Source: Streptomyces sp. CT34 (GTDB lineage Bacteria; Actinomycetota; Actinomycetes; Streptomycetales; Streptomycetaceae). Taken from it: 34,080 nucleotides of DNA. A program made the position numbers and the translations under genes. Below are positions 23,422 through 32,546 of the stretch, in pieces; within the stretch, counting starts at the first letter, position 1, and the number at the start of each line of letters is the position of its first letter. The stretch is from the NCBI RefSeq assembly GCF_000805335.1, contig NZ_KN708638.1, positions 2,481,950 to 2,516,029 on the forward strand, in the 5' to 3' direction. Under the pieces are notes generated by a model. That model saw only the letters and a program-made list of their open reading frames with translations. It searched no databases and had not been told where the DNA came from.

Positions 23422-24567
23422 ATGACGCACGCGATGCTGAAAGGGTCGAACGTACCCCTCGACGCCACGGCGGTACGGGCCGTCCTGCGCTGGACCCCCG
23501 GCGCCGACATCCCCGACGTCGATGCCTCGGCCCTGCTCGTGGGACCGGAAGGACGCGTGCGCTCGGACGAGGACTTCGTCTTCTACAACCAGCCGAGGCA
23601 CCCCAGCGGCCTGGTCCGGCACCTGCCCAAGTCCCGGCTCGGCGACCACCTCACCGACAGCATCGAGGCGGAACTGGCTCCGCTCGACCCGTCGGTGGAC
23701 CGGGTCGTGCTCGCCGCGTCGTCGGACGGCGGCGCCTTCGCGGACGTACCGGATCTGCGGGTTCTGCTGTACGACGCGGCGACGGAGGGCGCCGAACCGG
23801 TCGCGGTCTTCGACGTAGTGCCCGACACGGGCGAGGAGACGGCGCTGATCTGCGGGGAGCTCTACCGGCGCGGCGACGGCTGGAAGTTCCGCGCACTGGG
23901 GCAGGGGTACGAGAGCGGACTGGTCGGCCTGGCGACGGAGTTCGGGATCTCGGTCGACGAGAACGACCCGCCCGCCGGCCCCACGGACCCGCCGGCCGCG
24001 GCGGAACCGTCCCCGGCCCCGCCGGACGAGGCCGCCACGGAGGCCGTCGCGCGGCCCGCCCCCGACGCGCCGCAGGTCCCCGGACCGGCCACGCCAGCCT
24101 CCTCCCGCCCCACCACGCCCGCCTCCCCGGCGCCCGGCGCCTGGCCCGAAGAGGCCGCCGCGCCCTCGTCCCCCGCGGACCCGCAGGCGTATCCGGCACC
24201 CGACCCCGAAGCCGTCACCCAGCATGTGCCGGACCGGATGCCGGAGCCGTTCTCGGCCGCCCCGCTGCCCCCGGCCCCCGCGGCACCGCCGCCCACCGCC
24301 GGCTACGGCTATCCGCAGCACGTTCCGCCACCGCCGGCACAGCCCCCCGCTCCGCCCGCCTACGGCTATCCGGGCCCACCACCGCAGCAGCCCCCGTACG
24401 CACCCCAGCAGCCGCCCGCATACGGCTATCCGCAGAACGTGCCGCCGCACCCGCAACCGCCGCAGCCCGCCCCGACATACGGCTGTCCCGTGCCACAGCC
24501 GCAGCCGTTCGCCCCGGACCCGTCGTTCGTACTGCCGCCCCAGGGGCCGCAGTTCCAGCGCCGCTAG
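23422..24567 (+). CDS. TerD-domain protein with long Pro-rich tail
   Basis: 381 residues from the ATG at 23422, with GGAAGG near 23403. TerD domain about 1-180: DVDASALLVGPEGRVRSDEDFVFYNQ, then VVLAASSDGGAFADVPDLRVLLYD and GEETALICGELYRRGDGWKFRALGQGYESGL. The acidic T-G-E-G-E-G-D-D-E loop of the two canonical TerD proteins in this window is replaced by LPKSRLGDHLTDSIEAEL, so that part of the Ca2+ site is probably lost or changed. From about 182 to the end the chain is Pro/Ala-rich, with four YGYP-like repeats (GYGYPQHV, AYGYPGPP, AYGYPQNV, TYGCPVPQ), and is likely disordered and scaffold-like. It is divergent from the CitE unit and convergent on the TerA-like gene. Confidence 0.9.
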   Translation: MTHAMLKGSNVPLDATAVRAVLRWTPGADIPDVDASALLVGPEGRVRSDEDFVFYNQPRHPSGLVRHLPKSRLGDHLTDSIEAELAPLDPSVDRVVLAASSDGGAFADVPDLRVLLYDAATEGAEPVAVFDVVPDTGEETALICGELYRRGDGWKFRALGQGYESGLVGLATEFGISVDENDPPAGPTDPPAAAEPSPAPPDEAATEAVARPAPDAPQVPGPATPASSRPTTPASPAPGAWPEEAAAPSSPADPQAYPAPDPEAVTQHVPDRMPEPFSAAPLPPAPAAPPPTAGYGYPQHVPPPPAQPPAPPAYGYPGPPPQQPPYAPQQPPAYGYPQNVPPHPQPPQPAPTYGCPVPQPQPFAPDPSFVLPPQGPQFQRR

Positions 24568-24568
24568 A

Positions 24569-24634
24569 CCCTGTCGTCACACTCCCGCCTGCCTGCCCGG
24601 CCTCCGGGCGGACGGCGGGAGTGTGACGACAGGG
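24569..24634. terminator. Nested 21-bp perfect inverted repeat between convergent ter units
   Basis: Positions 24569-24589 (beginning CCCTGTCGTCACACTCCC) pair perfectly with 24614-24634 over 21 bases. The 24-base loop itself contains GCCCGG-cct-CCGGGC. It starts right after the TerD-Pro stop codon and ends 44 bases from the stop of the TerA-like gene, so it can serve both strands. Confidence 0.93.
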
Positions 24635-24677
24635 CCCAGGGCGGCCCCGGCGGCCGGACGCGGCGGTCAGGCCGCGG

Positions 24678-25427
24678 TCAGACCTTGGACTTGTAGCCGC
24701 GGCCCCACTGGAGCCCCCAGCCGTACAACCGGTCGAGCTCCGCCTGGAAGCCGTAGACGTACTTCACCTCACGGCGCACGGTCAGGCCGTCCTTGCCGTT
24801 CTCCAGCATGAAGATGGCGCAGGAACGGGCCTGCGGCGCCCGCTCGTCCAGCTTGACCTCGACCCGCGGCCCGGTGCTCGGGAAGAGCGTCACGACCGCG
24901 TGCGTACGGTCGAACGCCGGGGTGCCGTCGTAGATGTAGACGAAGATCAGCAGCCGCTTGATCTCGTCGCGGTGGTCCAGGTTGACGTACAGCGTTTCGC
25001 CGGACCCCGAACCGAACCGGTCGTCGCCGCTGAGCTGGACGAACGGCGGGCCGTTGAGGTCGCCGAGGAAGTTCCCCAGCGGCTGCACCACGCCCTTGGT
25101 GCCGTCCATGAGCTCGTACATGCAGGCCAGGTCCAGGTCGACGTTGACCACGGCCGGCCCCTGCGCCTGCACGACCTCGGGCTTGAACAGCCGCCCCGGG
25201 TTCCGCAGCAGGCTGCCGGTGCTGCGCTGCCCGCCCCGCTCCCCCAGGTCCGAAGTCCGCATCTGCCAGCTCAGGTTGACCCGCAGATGCCCGTTGGCCG
25301 CCCCCTGCTTGGTCAGCGAGACGACCGGATGACGCTTCGTCAGCTCGACGACGTACGACGCTCCGCCGCCGTCGAACGCCGGCGCGTTGCCGCGCCGCCA
25401 GTTCCCCAGGAAGGACACCTCTCCCAC
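24678..25427 (-). CDS. TerA-like tellurium resistance / stress protein
   Basis: 249 residues. It begins MGEVSFLGNWRRGNAPAFDGG. The core has VSLTKQGAANGHLRVNLSWQMRTSD and VVNVDLDLACMYELMDGTKGVVQPLGNFLGDLN. RFGSGSGETLYVNLDHRDEIKRLLIFVYIYDG is a TerD-fold region in which the metal-site residues Asp and Glu are partly replaced. The end is LDRLYGWGLQWGRGYKSKV, a typical TerA/TerF-like C-terminus. The start is GTG at 25427 with AAGGGG close by; a second GTG at 25418 is possible. It is the last gene of the four-gene minus-strand ter unit, 90 bp after DUF475. Family members act in envelope stress and tellurite resistance; the mechanism is not known. Confidence 0.85.
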   Translation of the reverse strand: MGEVSFLGNWRRGNAPAFDGGGASYVVELTKRHPVVSLTKQGAANGHLRVNLSWQMRTSDLGERGGQRSTGSLLRNPGRLFKPEVVQAQGPAVVNVDLDLACMYELMDGTKGVVQPLGNFLGDLNGPPFVQLSGDDRFGSGSGETLYVNLDHRDEIKRLLIFVYIYDGTPAFDRTHAVVTLFPSTGPRVEVKLDERAPQARSCAIFMLENGKDGLTVRREVKYVYGFQAELDRLYGWGLQWGRGYKSKV

Positions 25428-25517
25428 CCCCTTGTCGGGCCCCGCATCACCACGGGGCGACCGCAGGGTTCGTACCCATGGCCGCCCCGCAGAAAGCGTT
25501 CCTCAATCAGCCGTTCG

Positions 25518-26681
25518 TCACACTCCTGACGTCACTTCCGACTTCGCCGACGACTCCTGCCCTGGCTTGCCCTCGCGCCGGTTGCGCAGCACCGACGAAC
25601 CGAAGGACAGGGCGATCAGCACCACGCCGACCAGGCCGGTGACGACCTCGTTGATCTCGTACCGGATCGTGACGAGCAGGATGACGCCCAGTGCGCCGAT
25701 CGCGTAGTGGGCGCCGTGCTCCAGGTAGACGTAGTCGTCCAGGGTGCCCTTGCGGACGAGGAAGACCGTCAGCGACCGGATGTACATCGCGCCGATACCG
25801 AGGCCCAGCGCCATCACGAAGATGTCGTTGGTGATGGCGAACGCGCCGATGACGCCGTCGAAGGAGAAGGACGCGTCGATGACCTCCAGGTAGAGGAACA
25901 TGAAGAACGCGGCCTTGCCGGCCAGGCCCACGGCCGAGCCGCCCCCCTTCCGTACCGGAGCCGCGTCCGCGCCCTTCCCGCCGACGCCTTCGGCGCCTTC
26001 CCCATCGTCGGCCGCGTCGGCATCGTCAGCCTCCAGCCGGCCCTCGAAGTACCCCGAGATGCCGCCGACGACGAGGTAGGTCACCAGACCGCCGATACCG
26101 GACAGCAGGACCGTGGTGGTCTTGTCACCGCCGCCGTGCGCCACGTTGGTGGCCACCGTCAGTGCGCTCACCAGCAGGGCGACCAGCGCGACGATGATGG
26201 AGAGGGTGTCCAGCTTGCCGATCCGTGCGAGCGGCTTCTCGATCCACCCCAGCCACTTGTAGTCCCGCTCCTCGAAGATGAAGTCGAGGAAGATCATCAG
26301 CAGGAAGATGCCGCCGAACGCCGCGATGGCCGGGTGGGCGCTGGTGACCAGTTGCTCGTAGTGCGCCTTGTCGTTGATCGCGAGCTTGACCGCCTCGATC
26401 GGCCCCAGTTTCGCGGTGATCGCGACGATGACGACCGGGAAGACCAGCCGCATACCGAACACCGCGACGAGAATGCCGACGGTCAGAAAGATCTTCTGCC
26501 AGAAGGCGTTCATCTTGCGCAGGATGCCTGCGTTGATGACGGCGTTGTCGAACGAGAGCGAGATCTCCAGGATGGACAGGATCCCGACGATCGCGAGCCC
26601 CTGCCACCCCCAGAGGACACCGGCCAGGCCGAGGCCGAGCACCGTGATGGCGAACGACCAGCCAAAGGTTTTCAGGAGCAC
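25518..26681 (-). CDS. DUF475 (TerC-like) integral membrane protein
   Basis: 387 residues with about nine hydrophobic segments. The TerC-superfamily acidic helix motifs occur in both halves: LSILEISLSFDNAVINAG (Asp45) and LEVIDASFSFDGVIGAFAITND in the second half. They are the expected metal-path residues. A long hydrophilic loop near 215-250 (LEADDADAADDGEGAEGVGGKG...) is Asp/Glu/Gly-rich and lies between the two repeats. The start is GTG at 26681. It lies 52 bp downstream of a TerD gene on the same strand and is the membrane partner expected in Ter modules, where TerC-like proteins sit with TerD at the membrane. Transport of Mn2+ or another cation is suggested by relatives. Confidence 0.9.
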   Translation of the reverse strand: MLLKTFGWSFAITVLGLGLAGVLWGWQGLAIVGILSILEISLSFDNAVINAGILRKMNAFWQKIFLTVGILVAVFGMRLVFPVVIVAITAKLGPIEAVKLAINDKAHYEQLVTSAHPAIAAFGGIFLLMIFLDFIFEERDYKWLGWIEKPLARIGKLDTLSIIVALVALLVSALTVATNVAHGGGDKTTTVLLSGIGGLVTYLVVGGISGYFEGRLEADDADAADDGEGAEGVGGKGADAAPVRKGGGSAVGLAGKAAFFMFLYLEVIDASFSFDGVIGAFAITNDIFVMALGLGIGAMYIRSLTVFLVRKGTLDDYVYLEHGAHYAIGALGVILLVTIRYEINEVVTGLVGVVLIALSFGSSVLRNRREGKPGQESSAKSEVTSGV

Positions 26682-26733
26682 TGCCTACCCAATCCTTCGC
26701 TGTATGGGTCCCCCGCGCGCGGTGCGCGGTGCT

Positions 26734-27309
26734 TTACGAAACGTTGACCCCGAAGTCTAGAGCGATCCCCCGCAGACCGGATGCGTACCCCTGTCCCACG
26801 GCCCGGAACTTCCATTCGCCGTTGTAGCGGTACACCTCGCCGAAGATCATCGCCGTCTCGCTGGAGGCGTCCTCGCTGAGGTCGTAGCGGGCGAGTTCGC
26901 CGCCGTCGGCCTGATCGACGATCCGGATATAGGCGTTGCCGACCTGGCCGAAGCTCTGGCCGCGCAGATCGGCTTCATGGATCGAGACCGGAAAGACGAT
27001 CTTGTCGACCTGCTCCGGCACCTGTGTGAGATCGACGAGGATCGTCTCGTCGTCGCCCTCGCCCTCACCGGTGAGGTTGTCGCCCGTGTGCTCGACCGAA
27101 CCCTCGGGACTCTTGAGGTTGTTGTAGAAGACGAAGTACTCGTCCGCCAGGACCCGGCCCTCCCTGCACAGCAGCGCGCTGGCGTCGAGGTCGAACGGCG
27201 CTCCGGTGGTGGACCGCGCGTCCCAGCCGAGCCCGACCGTGATCTGCGTGAGATCCGGCGCGGCCTTGGACAGCGAGACGTTGCCCCCCTTGGCGAGTGT
27301 GACGCCCAT
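26734..27309 (-). CDS. TerD family stress protein (copy 2)
   Basis: 191 residues. [20 protein letters not shown] is the standard TerD start. [49 protein letters not shown] and [22 protein letters not shown] carry the conserved acidic Ca2+-binding residues. [22 protein letters not shown] ends the domain. GGGAGGAAG stands ahead of the ATG at 27309. It is about three-quarters identical by eye to copy 1 upstream, has the same length, and probably arose by tandem duplication. It binds Ca2+ in characterised relatives and takes part in the Ter stress response. It is likely co-transcribed with DUF475, 52 bp downstream. Confidence 0.96.
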   Translation of the reverse strand: MGVTLAKGGNVSLSKAAPDLTQITVGLGWDARSTTGAPFDLDASALLCREGRVLADEYFVFYNNLKSPEGSVEHTGDNLTGEGEGDDETILVDLTQVPEQVDKIVFPVSIHEADLRGQSFGQVGNAYIRIVDQADGGELARYDLSEDASSETAMIFGEVYRYNGEWKFRAVGQGYASGLRGIALDFGVNVS

Positions 27310-27368
27310 CGTGTTCGCTTCCTCCCCTGTGTCGGTGCGGGACGCGGCTCACGCCCCCTGAAGCACGC

Positions 27369-27407
27369 CCGGCGCCGCACTCCCCGCTGCGGGGTGTACG
27401 GCGCCGG
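27369..27407 (-). terminator. Nested hairpin between the two TerD genes
   Basis: CCGGCGCCG (27369-27377) pairs with CGGCGCCGG (27399-27407). Inside, CCCCGC-T-GCGGGG forms a second stem. Placed in the 116-bp gap after TerD copy 1, it may attenuate transcription into copy 2 or stabilise the upstream message. No T-run. Confidence 0.65.
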
Positions 27408-27425
27408 ACGCGGTGCAGCTGCCGG

Positions 27426-28001
27426 TCAGACGTTGACGCCGAAGTCCTGCGCGATACCGCGCAGCCCGGAGGCGTAGCCCTGGCCTATGGCGCGGAACTT
27501 CCACTCCGCGCCGTTGCGGTAGAGCTCGCCGAAGACCATGGCGGTCTCGGTGGAGGCGTCCTCGCTCAGGTCGTAGCGCGCCAGCTCCTTGCCGTCGGCC
27601 TGGTTGACCACGCGGATGTAGGCGTTGCGGACCTGGCCGAAGCTCTGCTGACGGGTCTCCGCGTCGTAGATCGACACCGGGAACACGATCTTGCTGACGT
27701 CGGCCGGGATCCCGGCGAGGCTCACCTTGATGGCCTCGTCGTCGCCCTCGCCCTCACCGGTGGTGTTGTCACCGGTGTGTTCGACCGAACCGCAGGGGCT
27801 CTTCAGGTTGTTGAAGAACACGAAGTTCTGGTCGTTGGCGACCTTGCCCTGGTCGTTCGTCAGCAGGGCGCTGGCGTCGAGATCGAAGTCCGCACCGGTG
27901 GTGGTACGTGCGTCCCAGCCCAGACCGACGAGCACGGCGGTCAGATTGGGGGCTTCCTTCGTCAGCGAGACGTTGCCGCCCTTGCTGAGGCTGACTCCCA
28001 C
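27426..28001 (-). CDS. TerD family stress protein (copy 1)
   Basis: 191 residues from the GTG at 28001, which has GGGAGGAC right before it. The frame stays open further upstream, but starting there would break the usual M-G-V-S/T-L start. [64 protein letters not shown] and [22 protein letters not shown] show a complete acidic Ca2+-binding set. [22 protein letters not shown] ends the domain. It is the first gene of the TerD-TerD-DUF475-TerA unit. It lies 170 bp downstream of the peroxiredoxin gene on the same strand, the neighbour order I recall in streptomycete chromosomes. Confidence 0.96.
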   Translation of the reverse strand: MGVSLSKGGNVSLTKEAPNLTAVLVGLGWDARTTTGADFDLDASALLTNDQGKVANDQNFVFFNNLKSPCGSVEHTGDNTTGEGEGDDEAIKVSLAGIPADVSKIVFPVSIYDAETRQQSFGQVRNAYIRVVNQADGKELARYDLSEDASTETAMVFGELYRNGAEWKFRAIGQGYASGLRGIAQDFGVNV

Positions 28002-28171
28002 GAGTCCTCCCATAGATTCGAGGGGTACGTCTTGTTGTGCGCCCCCATCGTGCATGGCATTGGATCAACGAATCGACCCTGGTGACGGGTTCCCGCCGGA
28101 TGCGGATATCGCGTGCTGTCCCCGCTACCCGCGAAGGACGTCCGCCCGGTGGGCCGTGGGGCGCGCGGCGG

Positions 28172-28630
28172 CTAGAGGGCTTCGAGGGCCTCGACGTAGT
28201 CGTTCAGGTCGCGGGCGTCGGGCAGGCCGTTGACGACCGTCCAGCGCACCACGCCCTCCTTGTCGATGATGAACGTGCCGCGCACCGCGCAGCCCTTGTC
28301 CTCGGCGAAGACGCCGTACGCCCGCGACGCCTCGCCGTGCGGCCAGAAGTCCGACAGCAGCGGGTACTCCAGCCCCTCCTGCTCGGCGAAGACGCGCAGC
28401 GAGAACGGGGAGTCGTTGGAGACGGCCAGCAGCTGGACGTCGTCGTTGGCGAACTTCGGCAGTTCGTCGCGGAGCGCGCACAGCTCACCGGTGCACACAC
28501 CGGTGAAGGCGAACGGGTAGAAGAGCAGGACGACGGCCTTCTCGCCGCGGAAGTCGGAGAGCCTGACCAGCTCGCCGTGCTGGTTCTTGAGCTCGAAATC
28601 CGGAGCCTTGGTGCCGACCTCGATCGCCAT
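28172..28630 (-). CDS. AhpE-type peroxiredoxin
   Basis: 152 residues. VGTKAPDFELKNQHGELVRLSDFRG is the usual thioredoxin-fold peroxiredoxin lead. VVLLFYPFAFTGVCTGELCALRDEL holds the catalytic T-x-x-C with the peroxidatic Cys46, and Cys51 as a possible resolving or non-catalytic Cys. RGTFIIDKEGVVRW is the conserved R-x-x-F/V-I-D strand. It reduces peroxides in the cytoplasm using mycothiol or a thioredoxin-type donor in relatives. The start is ATG 28630 with GGAAGGGAAG before it. It is adjacent to the ter unit on the same strand, 170 bp away, and fits a redox-stress neighbourhood. Confidence 0.95.
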   Translation of the reverse strand: MAIEVGTKAPDFELKNQHGELVRLSDFRGEKAVVLLFYPFAFTGVCTGELCALRDELPKFANDDVQLLAVSNDSPFSLRVFAEQEGLEYPLLSDFWPHGEASRAYGVFAEDKGCAVRGTFIIDKEGVVRWTVVNGLPDARDLNDYVEALEAL

Positions 28631-28721
28631 GGGGTGCTTCCCTTCCGCATCACTCTCAACTTGACGCGACCAACCCTACGCGCCGGCCCGAACGCCGGAA
28701 GAACCCTCCCTGAACAGGGTC

Positions 28722-28753
28722 GAGCCCCCTCCGGAACAGGCCGGAGGGGGCTC
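28722..28753 (-). terminator. Terminator of the DUF3052 gene
   Basis: GAGCCCCCTCCGG (28722-28734) pairs perfectly over 13 bases with CCGGAGGGGGCTC (28741-28753) around a 6-base loop. It lies 25 bases after the DUF3052 stop and separates it from the peroxiredoxin gene. Confidence 0.88.
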
Positions 28754-28777
28754 GGCGCGCAACGTCGGGGGAAGCGC

Positions 28778-29200
28778 TCAGCGCTTGGGCGAGACCAGGC
28801 GGCTGCCGGTCCAGTCCTTGCCCGCGTTGATGCTCCGGGTCTGGGACAGCCCCGCGGTCTGGGCGGCTTCGTTGATATCGCTCGGCTCGATGTAGCCATC
28901 GCGGCCGGTCTTGGGTGTCAGCAGCCAGATCTGGCCGCCCTCGTCGATCAGACCGATGGCGTCCACCAGCGCGTCCGTGAGGTCGCCGTCGTCGTCCCGG
29001 AACCACAGGAGGACGACGTCGGCGACGTCGTCGTAGTCCTCGTCCTCGAGTTCCTGGCCGATGATGGCCTCGATGCCTTCTCGGAGCTCCTGCTCGACGT
29101 CATCGTCGTAGCCGATCTCCTGGACCACCTGTCCGGGCTCGAACCCCAGCCTGGCGGCAGGGTTGGTCCGCTCCTCCGCGTGGTCCGCGGTCGCGCTCAC
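28778..29200 (-). CDS. DUF3052 family protein
   Basis: 140 residues from the GTG at 29200, preceded by AGGAGGC. AARLGFEPGQVVQEIGYDDDVEQELREGIE is the standard N-terminal half. DEDYDDVADVVLLWFRDDDGDLTDALVDA and GGQIWLLTPKTGRDGYIEPSDI follow with the conserved acidic and Trp residues. The family is restricted to actinobacteria and is nearly always next to aceE, as here (divergent). The function is unknown. The frame is open far upstream, antisense through the whole aceE gene, but only the part after 29200 is protein-like. Confidence 0.93.
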   Translation of the reverse strand: MSATADHAEERTNPAARLGFEPGQVVQEIGYDDDVEQELREGIEAIIGQELEDEDYDDVADVVLLWFRDDDGDLTDALVDAIGLIDEGGQIWLLTPKTGRDGYIEPSDINEAAQTAGLSQTRSINAGKDWTGSRLVSPKR

Positions 29201-29716
29201 GGATTGCCTCCTGTCATGTTTCGGAAATGCTTGGGGACCCCGCGCGTGCGCGGAGCATTGGGCGTAGTCCACACGGGCCGGGCGGATCGCGCAAGTACCC
29301 GGCGGTCGAGACCGCCTAAACGGTGACGATCCGAAGGCGCCCCGCGGCCACCGCCACCCCACCAGGACACCACGAAGTGATTCACACCACAGCACTGGGA
29401 CGGGTATATGGGGTAGGCGGGCACGAATGGCCCCGTCGGGCGACGAGGGAGCATCCCGGATCCGCTTTCGAGCGCCGGACGGCCGTACGTCAAGGACTTT
29501 CGACATGGGCGTATGGTTGCGATTTGGCCGACCTGAGAAATCGGCCTTTTCAGCGCCATCTCTCAGCGGGTGGTTACCCATCGGTAGAGGTGACGTATCC
29601 CAGTGACTCGGTACACGATGGAAGACGGCGCGACACAAGGCAGAGACAGCATTCGTCCCCGTGCACAGCAGCAATAGCACGCCGAGCACGACACGAACCG
29701 AACACGAAGGAACAGC
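29201..29716. other. Divergent regulatory region between DUF3052 and aceE
   Basis: 516 bp without a gene. It contains GGGTATATGGGG (about 29402-29413), whose reverse could hold a -10 for the DUF3052 gene. GGCCGA (29526-29531) and TCGGCC (29541-29546) form a stem followed by TTTT (29547-29550), an attenuator-like structure in the aceE leader. No -35/-10 pair for aceE could be assigned with confidence. Confidence 0.45.
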
Positions 29717-32449
29717 GTGGCTTCCGGATCCGATCGAAACCCGATCATCATTGGCGGCCTTCCCAGCCAGGTCCCGGACTTCGATCCCGAAGAGACCCAG
29801 GAATGGCTCGACTCGCTCGACGCGGCCGTTGACGAGCGAGGCCGGGAACGTGCTCGCTACCTGATGCTCCGCCTGATCGAGCGCGCCCGCGAGAAGCGTG
29901 TGGCCGTGCCCGAGATGCGCAGCACGGACTACGTCAACACCATCGCGACCAAGGACGAGCCGTTCTTCCCGGGCAACGAGGAGATCGAGCGCAAGGTCCT
30001 CAACGCGACCCGGTGGAACGCGGCCGTCATGGTCTCCCGCGCCCAGCGCCCGGGCATCGGCGTCGGCGGCCACATCGCCACGTTCGCTTCCTCCGCGTCC
30101 CTCTACGACGTGGGCTTCAACCACTTCTTCCGGGGCAAGGACGAGGGCGACGGCGGCGACCAGATCTTCTTCCAGGGCCACGCCTCGCCCGGTGTCTACG
30201 CCCGCGCCTTCCTTCTGGACCGGCTGACCGAGGCCCAGCTGGACGCCTTCCGCCAGGAGAAGTCCAAGGCCCCCAACGGGCTGTCCAGCTACCCGCACCC
30301 GCGGCTGATGCCGGACTTCTGGGAGTTCCCGACCGTCTCCATGGGCCTGGGCCCGCTCGGCGCGATCTACCAGGCCCGCATGAACCGCTACATGGAGGCG
30401 CGCGGTATCGCCGACACCTCCAAGTCGCACGTCTGGGCCTACCTCGGCGACGGCGAGATGGACGAGCCCGAGTCGCTCGGCCAGCTGTCCATCGCCGCCC
30501 GCGAGGGCCTGGACAACCTGACCTTCGTCGTCAACTGCAACCTCCAGCGCCTGGACGGCCCGGTCCGCGGCAACGGCAAGATCATGCAGGAGCTGGAGTC
30601 GCAGTTCCGCGGCGCCGGCTGGAACGTCATCAAGCTGGTCTGGGACCGCAGCTGGGACCCGCTGCTCGCGCAGGACCGCGACGGCATCCTGGTCAACAAG
30701 CTCAACAGCACCCCCGACGGCCAGTTCCAGACGTACGCCACCGAGACCGGCGCGTACATCCGCGAGCACTTCTTCGGGGACGACCAGCGCCTGCGCGCGA
30801 TGGTCGCGAACATGACCGACGACCAGATCCTCCACCTGGGCCGCGGCGGTCACGACCACAAGAAGATCTACGCGGCCTACGCGGCGGCCAAGGCCCACAA
30901 GGGCCAGCCGACGGTGATCCTCGCGCAGACGGTCAAGGGCTGGACGCTCGGCCCGAACTTCGAGGGCCGCAACGCGACCCACCAGATGAAGAAGCTGACC
31001 GTCGAGGACCTCAAGGGCTTCCGCGACCGGCTGCACCTGCCGATCCCGGACAAGGACCTGGAGGACGGTCTGCCGCCGTACTACCACCCGGGCCGCAACT
31101 CCGAAGAGATCCAGTACATGCACGACCGCCGCAAGTCGCTGGGCGGCTATGTGCCCACCCGTGTCGTGCGCGCCAAGCCGCTGGAGCTGCCCGGCGACAA
31201 GGCGTACGCCACCGCCAAGAAGGGCTCGGGACAGCAGAAGATCGCCACGACCATGGCGTTCGTCCGCATCCTGAAGGACCTGATGCGGGACAAGGAGATC
31301 GGCAAGCGCTTCGTGCCGATCGCCCCGGACGAGTACCGCACCTTCGGCATGGACGCGTTCTTCCCGTCCGCCAAGATCTACAACCCGCTGGGCCAGACCT
31401 ACGAGTCCGTGGACCGCGAACTGCTGCTGGCCTACAAGGAGTCGCCGACCGGCCAGATGCTGCACGACGGCATCACCGAGGCCGGCTGCACCGCCTCCCT
31501 GATCGCGGCGGGCTCCGCCTACGCCACGCACGGCGAGCCGCTGATCCCGGTCTATGTCTTCTACTCGATGTTCGGGTTCCAGCGCACCGGCGACCAGTTC
31601 TGGCAGATGGCCGACCAGCTCGCGCGCGGCTTCGTGCTCGGCGCGACCGCCGGCCGCACCACGCTGACCGGTGAGGGCCTCCAGCACGCCGACGGCCACT
31701 CCCAGCTGCTGGCCTCGACCAACCCGGCCTGTGTCGCCTACGACCCGGCCTACGGCTACGAGATCGCGCACATCGTCAGGGACGGTCTGCGGCGGATGTA
31801 CGGCGAGAACTCCGAGGACGTCTTCTACTACCTGACCGTCTACAACGAGCCGATCCAGCACCCGGCGGAGCCGGCCGACGTCGACGTCGAGGGCATCCTC
31901 AAGGGTCTCCACCGCGTCAAGGCCGGCGAGAAGGGCGAGCACACGGCCCAGATCCTCGCCTCCGGCGTGGCGGTCCCGTGGGCCGTCGAGGCCCAGCAGA
32001 TCCTCGCGGACGAGTGGAACGTCAAGGCCGATGTGTGGTCGGCGACCTCCTGGAACGAGCTGCGCCGCGAAGCGGTGGCGGTCGAGGAGCACAACCTGCT
32101 GCACCCGGAGGAGGAGCAGCGCGTCCCGTACGTGACGCAGAAGCTCCAGGGCGCCGAGGGCCCGAAGGTCGCGGTGTCGGACTGGATGCGGTCCGTCCCG
32201 GACCAGATCGCGCGCTGGGTCCCGGGCACGTACCAGTCCCTGGGCGCCGACGGCTTCGGCTTCGCGGACACCCGCGGTGCGGCCCGCCGGTTCTTCCACA
32301 TCGACGCGCAGTCGATCGTCCTGGGTGTGCTCACCGAGCTCGCCAAGGAGGGCAAGGTGGACCGCTCGCTGCTGAAGCAGGCGATCGACCGCTACCAGCT
32401 CCTGGACGTCACGGCCGCCGACGCGGGTGAGGCGGGCGGCGACGCCTGA
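29717..32449 (+). CDS. aceE: Pyruvate dehydrogenase E1 component, homodimeric type
   Basis: 910 residues. It decarboxylates pyruvate with thiamine diphosphate and passes the acetyl group to E2 in the pyruvate dehydrogenase complex (cytoplasm). The N-terminal domain includes [34 protein letters not shown]. The thiamine-binding motif [10 protein letters not shown] ... [20 protein letters not shown] begins near residue 242. The second domain contains [12 protein letters not shown] and the transketolase-like middle part [21 protein letters not shown]. The C-terminal domain has [22 protein letters not shown] and [12 protein letters not shown] near the end. The length fits the ~900-residue single-chain type. 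The GTG at 29717 has GAAGGA at 29706-29711. It is followed by a strong terminator. Confidence 0.97.
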   Translation: MASGSDRNPIIIGGLPSQVPDFDPEETQEWLDSLDAAVDERGRERARYLMLRLIERAREKRVAVPEMRSTDYVNTIATKDEPFFPGNEEIERKVLNATRWNAAVMVSRAQRPGIGVGGHIATFASSASLYDVGFNHFFRGKDEGDGGDQIFFQGHASPGVYARAFLLDRLTEAQLDAFRQEKSKAPNGLSSYPHPRLMPDFWEFPTVSMGLGPLGAIYQARMNRYMEARGIADTSKSHVWAYLGDGEMDEPESLGQLSIAAREGLDNLTFVVNCNLQRLDGPVRGNGKIMQELESQFRGAGWNVIKLVWDRSWDPLLAQDRDGILVNKLNSTPDGQFQTYATETGAYIREHFFGDDQRLRAMVANMTDDQILHLGRGGHDHKKIYAAYAAAKAHKGQPTVILAQTVKGWTLGPNFEGRNATHQMKKLTVEDLKGFRDRLHLPIPDKDLEDGLPPYYHPGRNSEEIQYMHDRRKSLGGYVPTRVVRAKPLELPGDKAYATAKKGSGQQKIATTMAFVRILKDLMRDKEIGKRFVPIAPDEYRTFGMDAFFPSAKIYNPLGQTYESVDRELLLAYKESPTGQMLHDGITEAGCTASLIAAGSAYATHGEPLIPVYVFYSMFGFQRTGDQFWQMADQLARGFVLGATAGRTTLTGEGLQHADGHSQLLASTNPACVAYDPAYGYEIAHIVRDGLRRMYGENSEDVFYYLTVYNEPIQHPAEPADVDVEGILKGLHRVKAGEKGEHTAQILASGVAVPWAVEAQQILADEWNVKADVWSATSWNELRREAVAVEEHNLLHPEEEQRVPYVTQKLQGAEGPKVAVSDWMRSVPDQIARWVPGTYQSLGADGFGFADTRGAARRFFHIDAQSIVLGVLTELAKEGKVDRSLLKQAIDRYQLLDVTAADAGEAGGDA

Positions 32450-32481
32450 CCCCCGTGCGGCCTGCCGCCGCACCGTCTCCG

Positions 32482-32522
32482 CCGCGCCCCCCGCCAGCGC
32501 CCAGCGCTGGCCGGGGGGCGCG
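32482..32522 (+). terminator. Terminator of aceE
   Basis: CGCGCCCCCCGCCAGCGC pairs with GCGCTGG-C-CGGGGGGCGCG across CCA, with a single bulged C on the right arm. It lies about 33 bases after the aceE stop codon and also lies just before the 3' end of the convergent I36 gene. Confidence 0.88.
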
Positions 32523-32546
32523 GTGCGTACACCGCGGGCAGCCGGA

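Noticed and set aside
28778..32473. 1231-codon open frame antisense to aceE, continuous with the DUF3052 frame
   Set aside because: It arises from the GC bias of aceE. The translation is Val/Arg/Gly-rich with no domain until the DUF3052 part, which has its own GTG and ribosome site at 29200.
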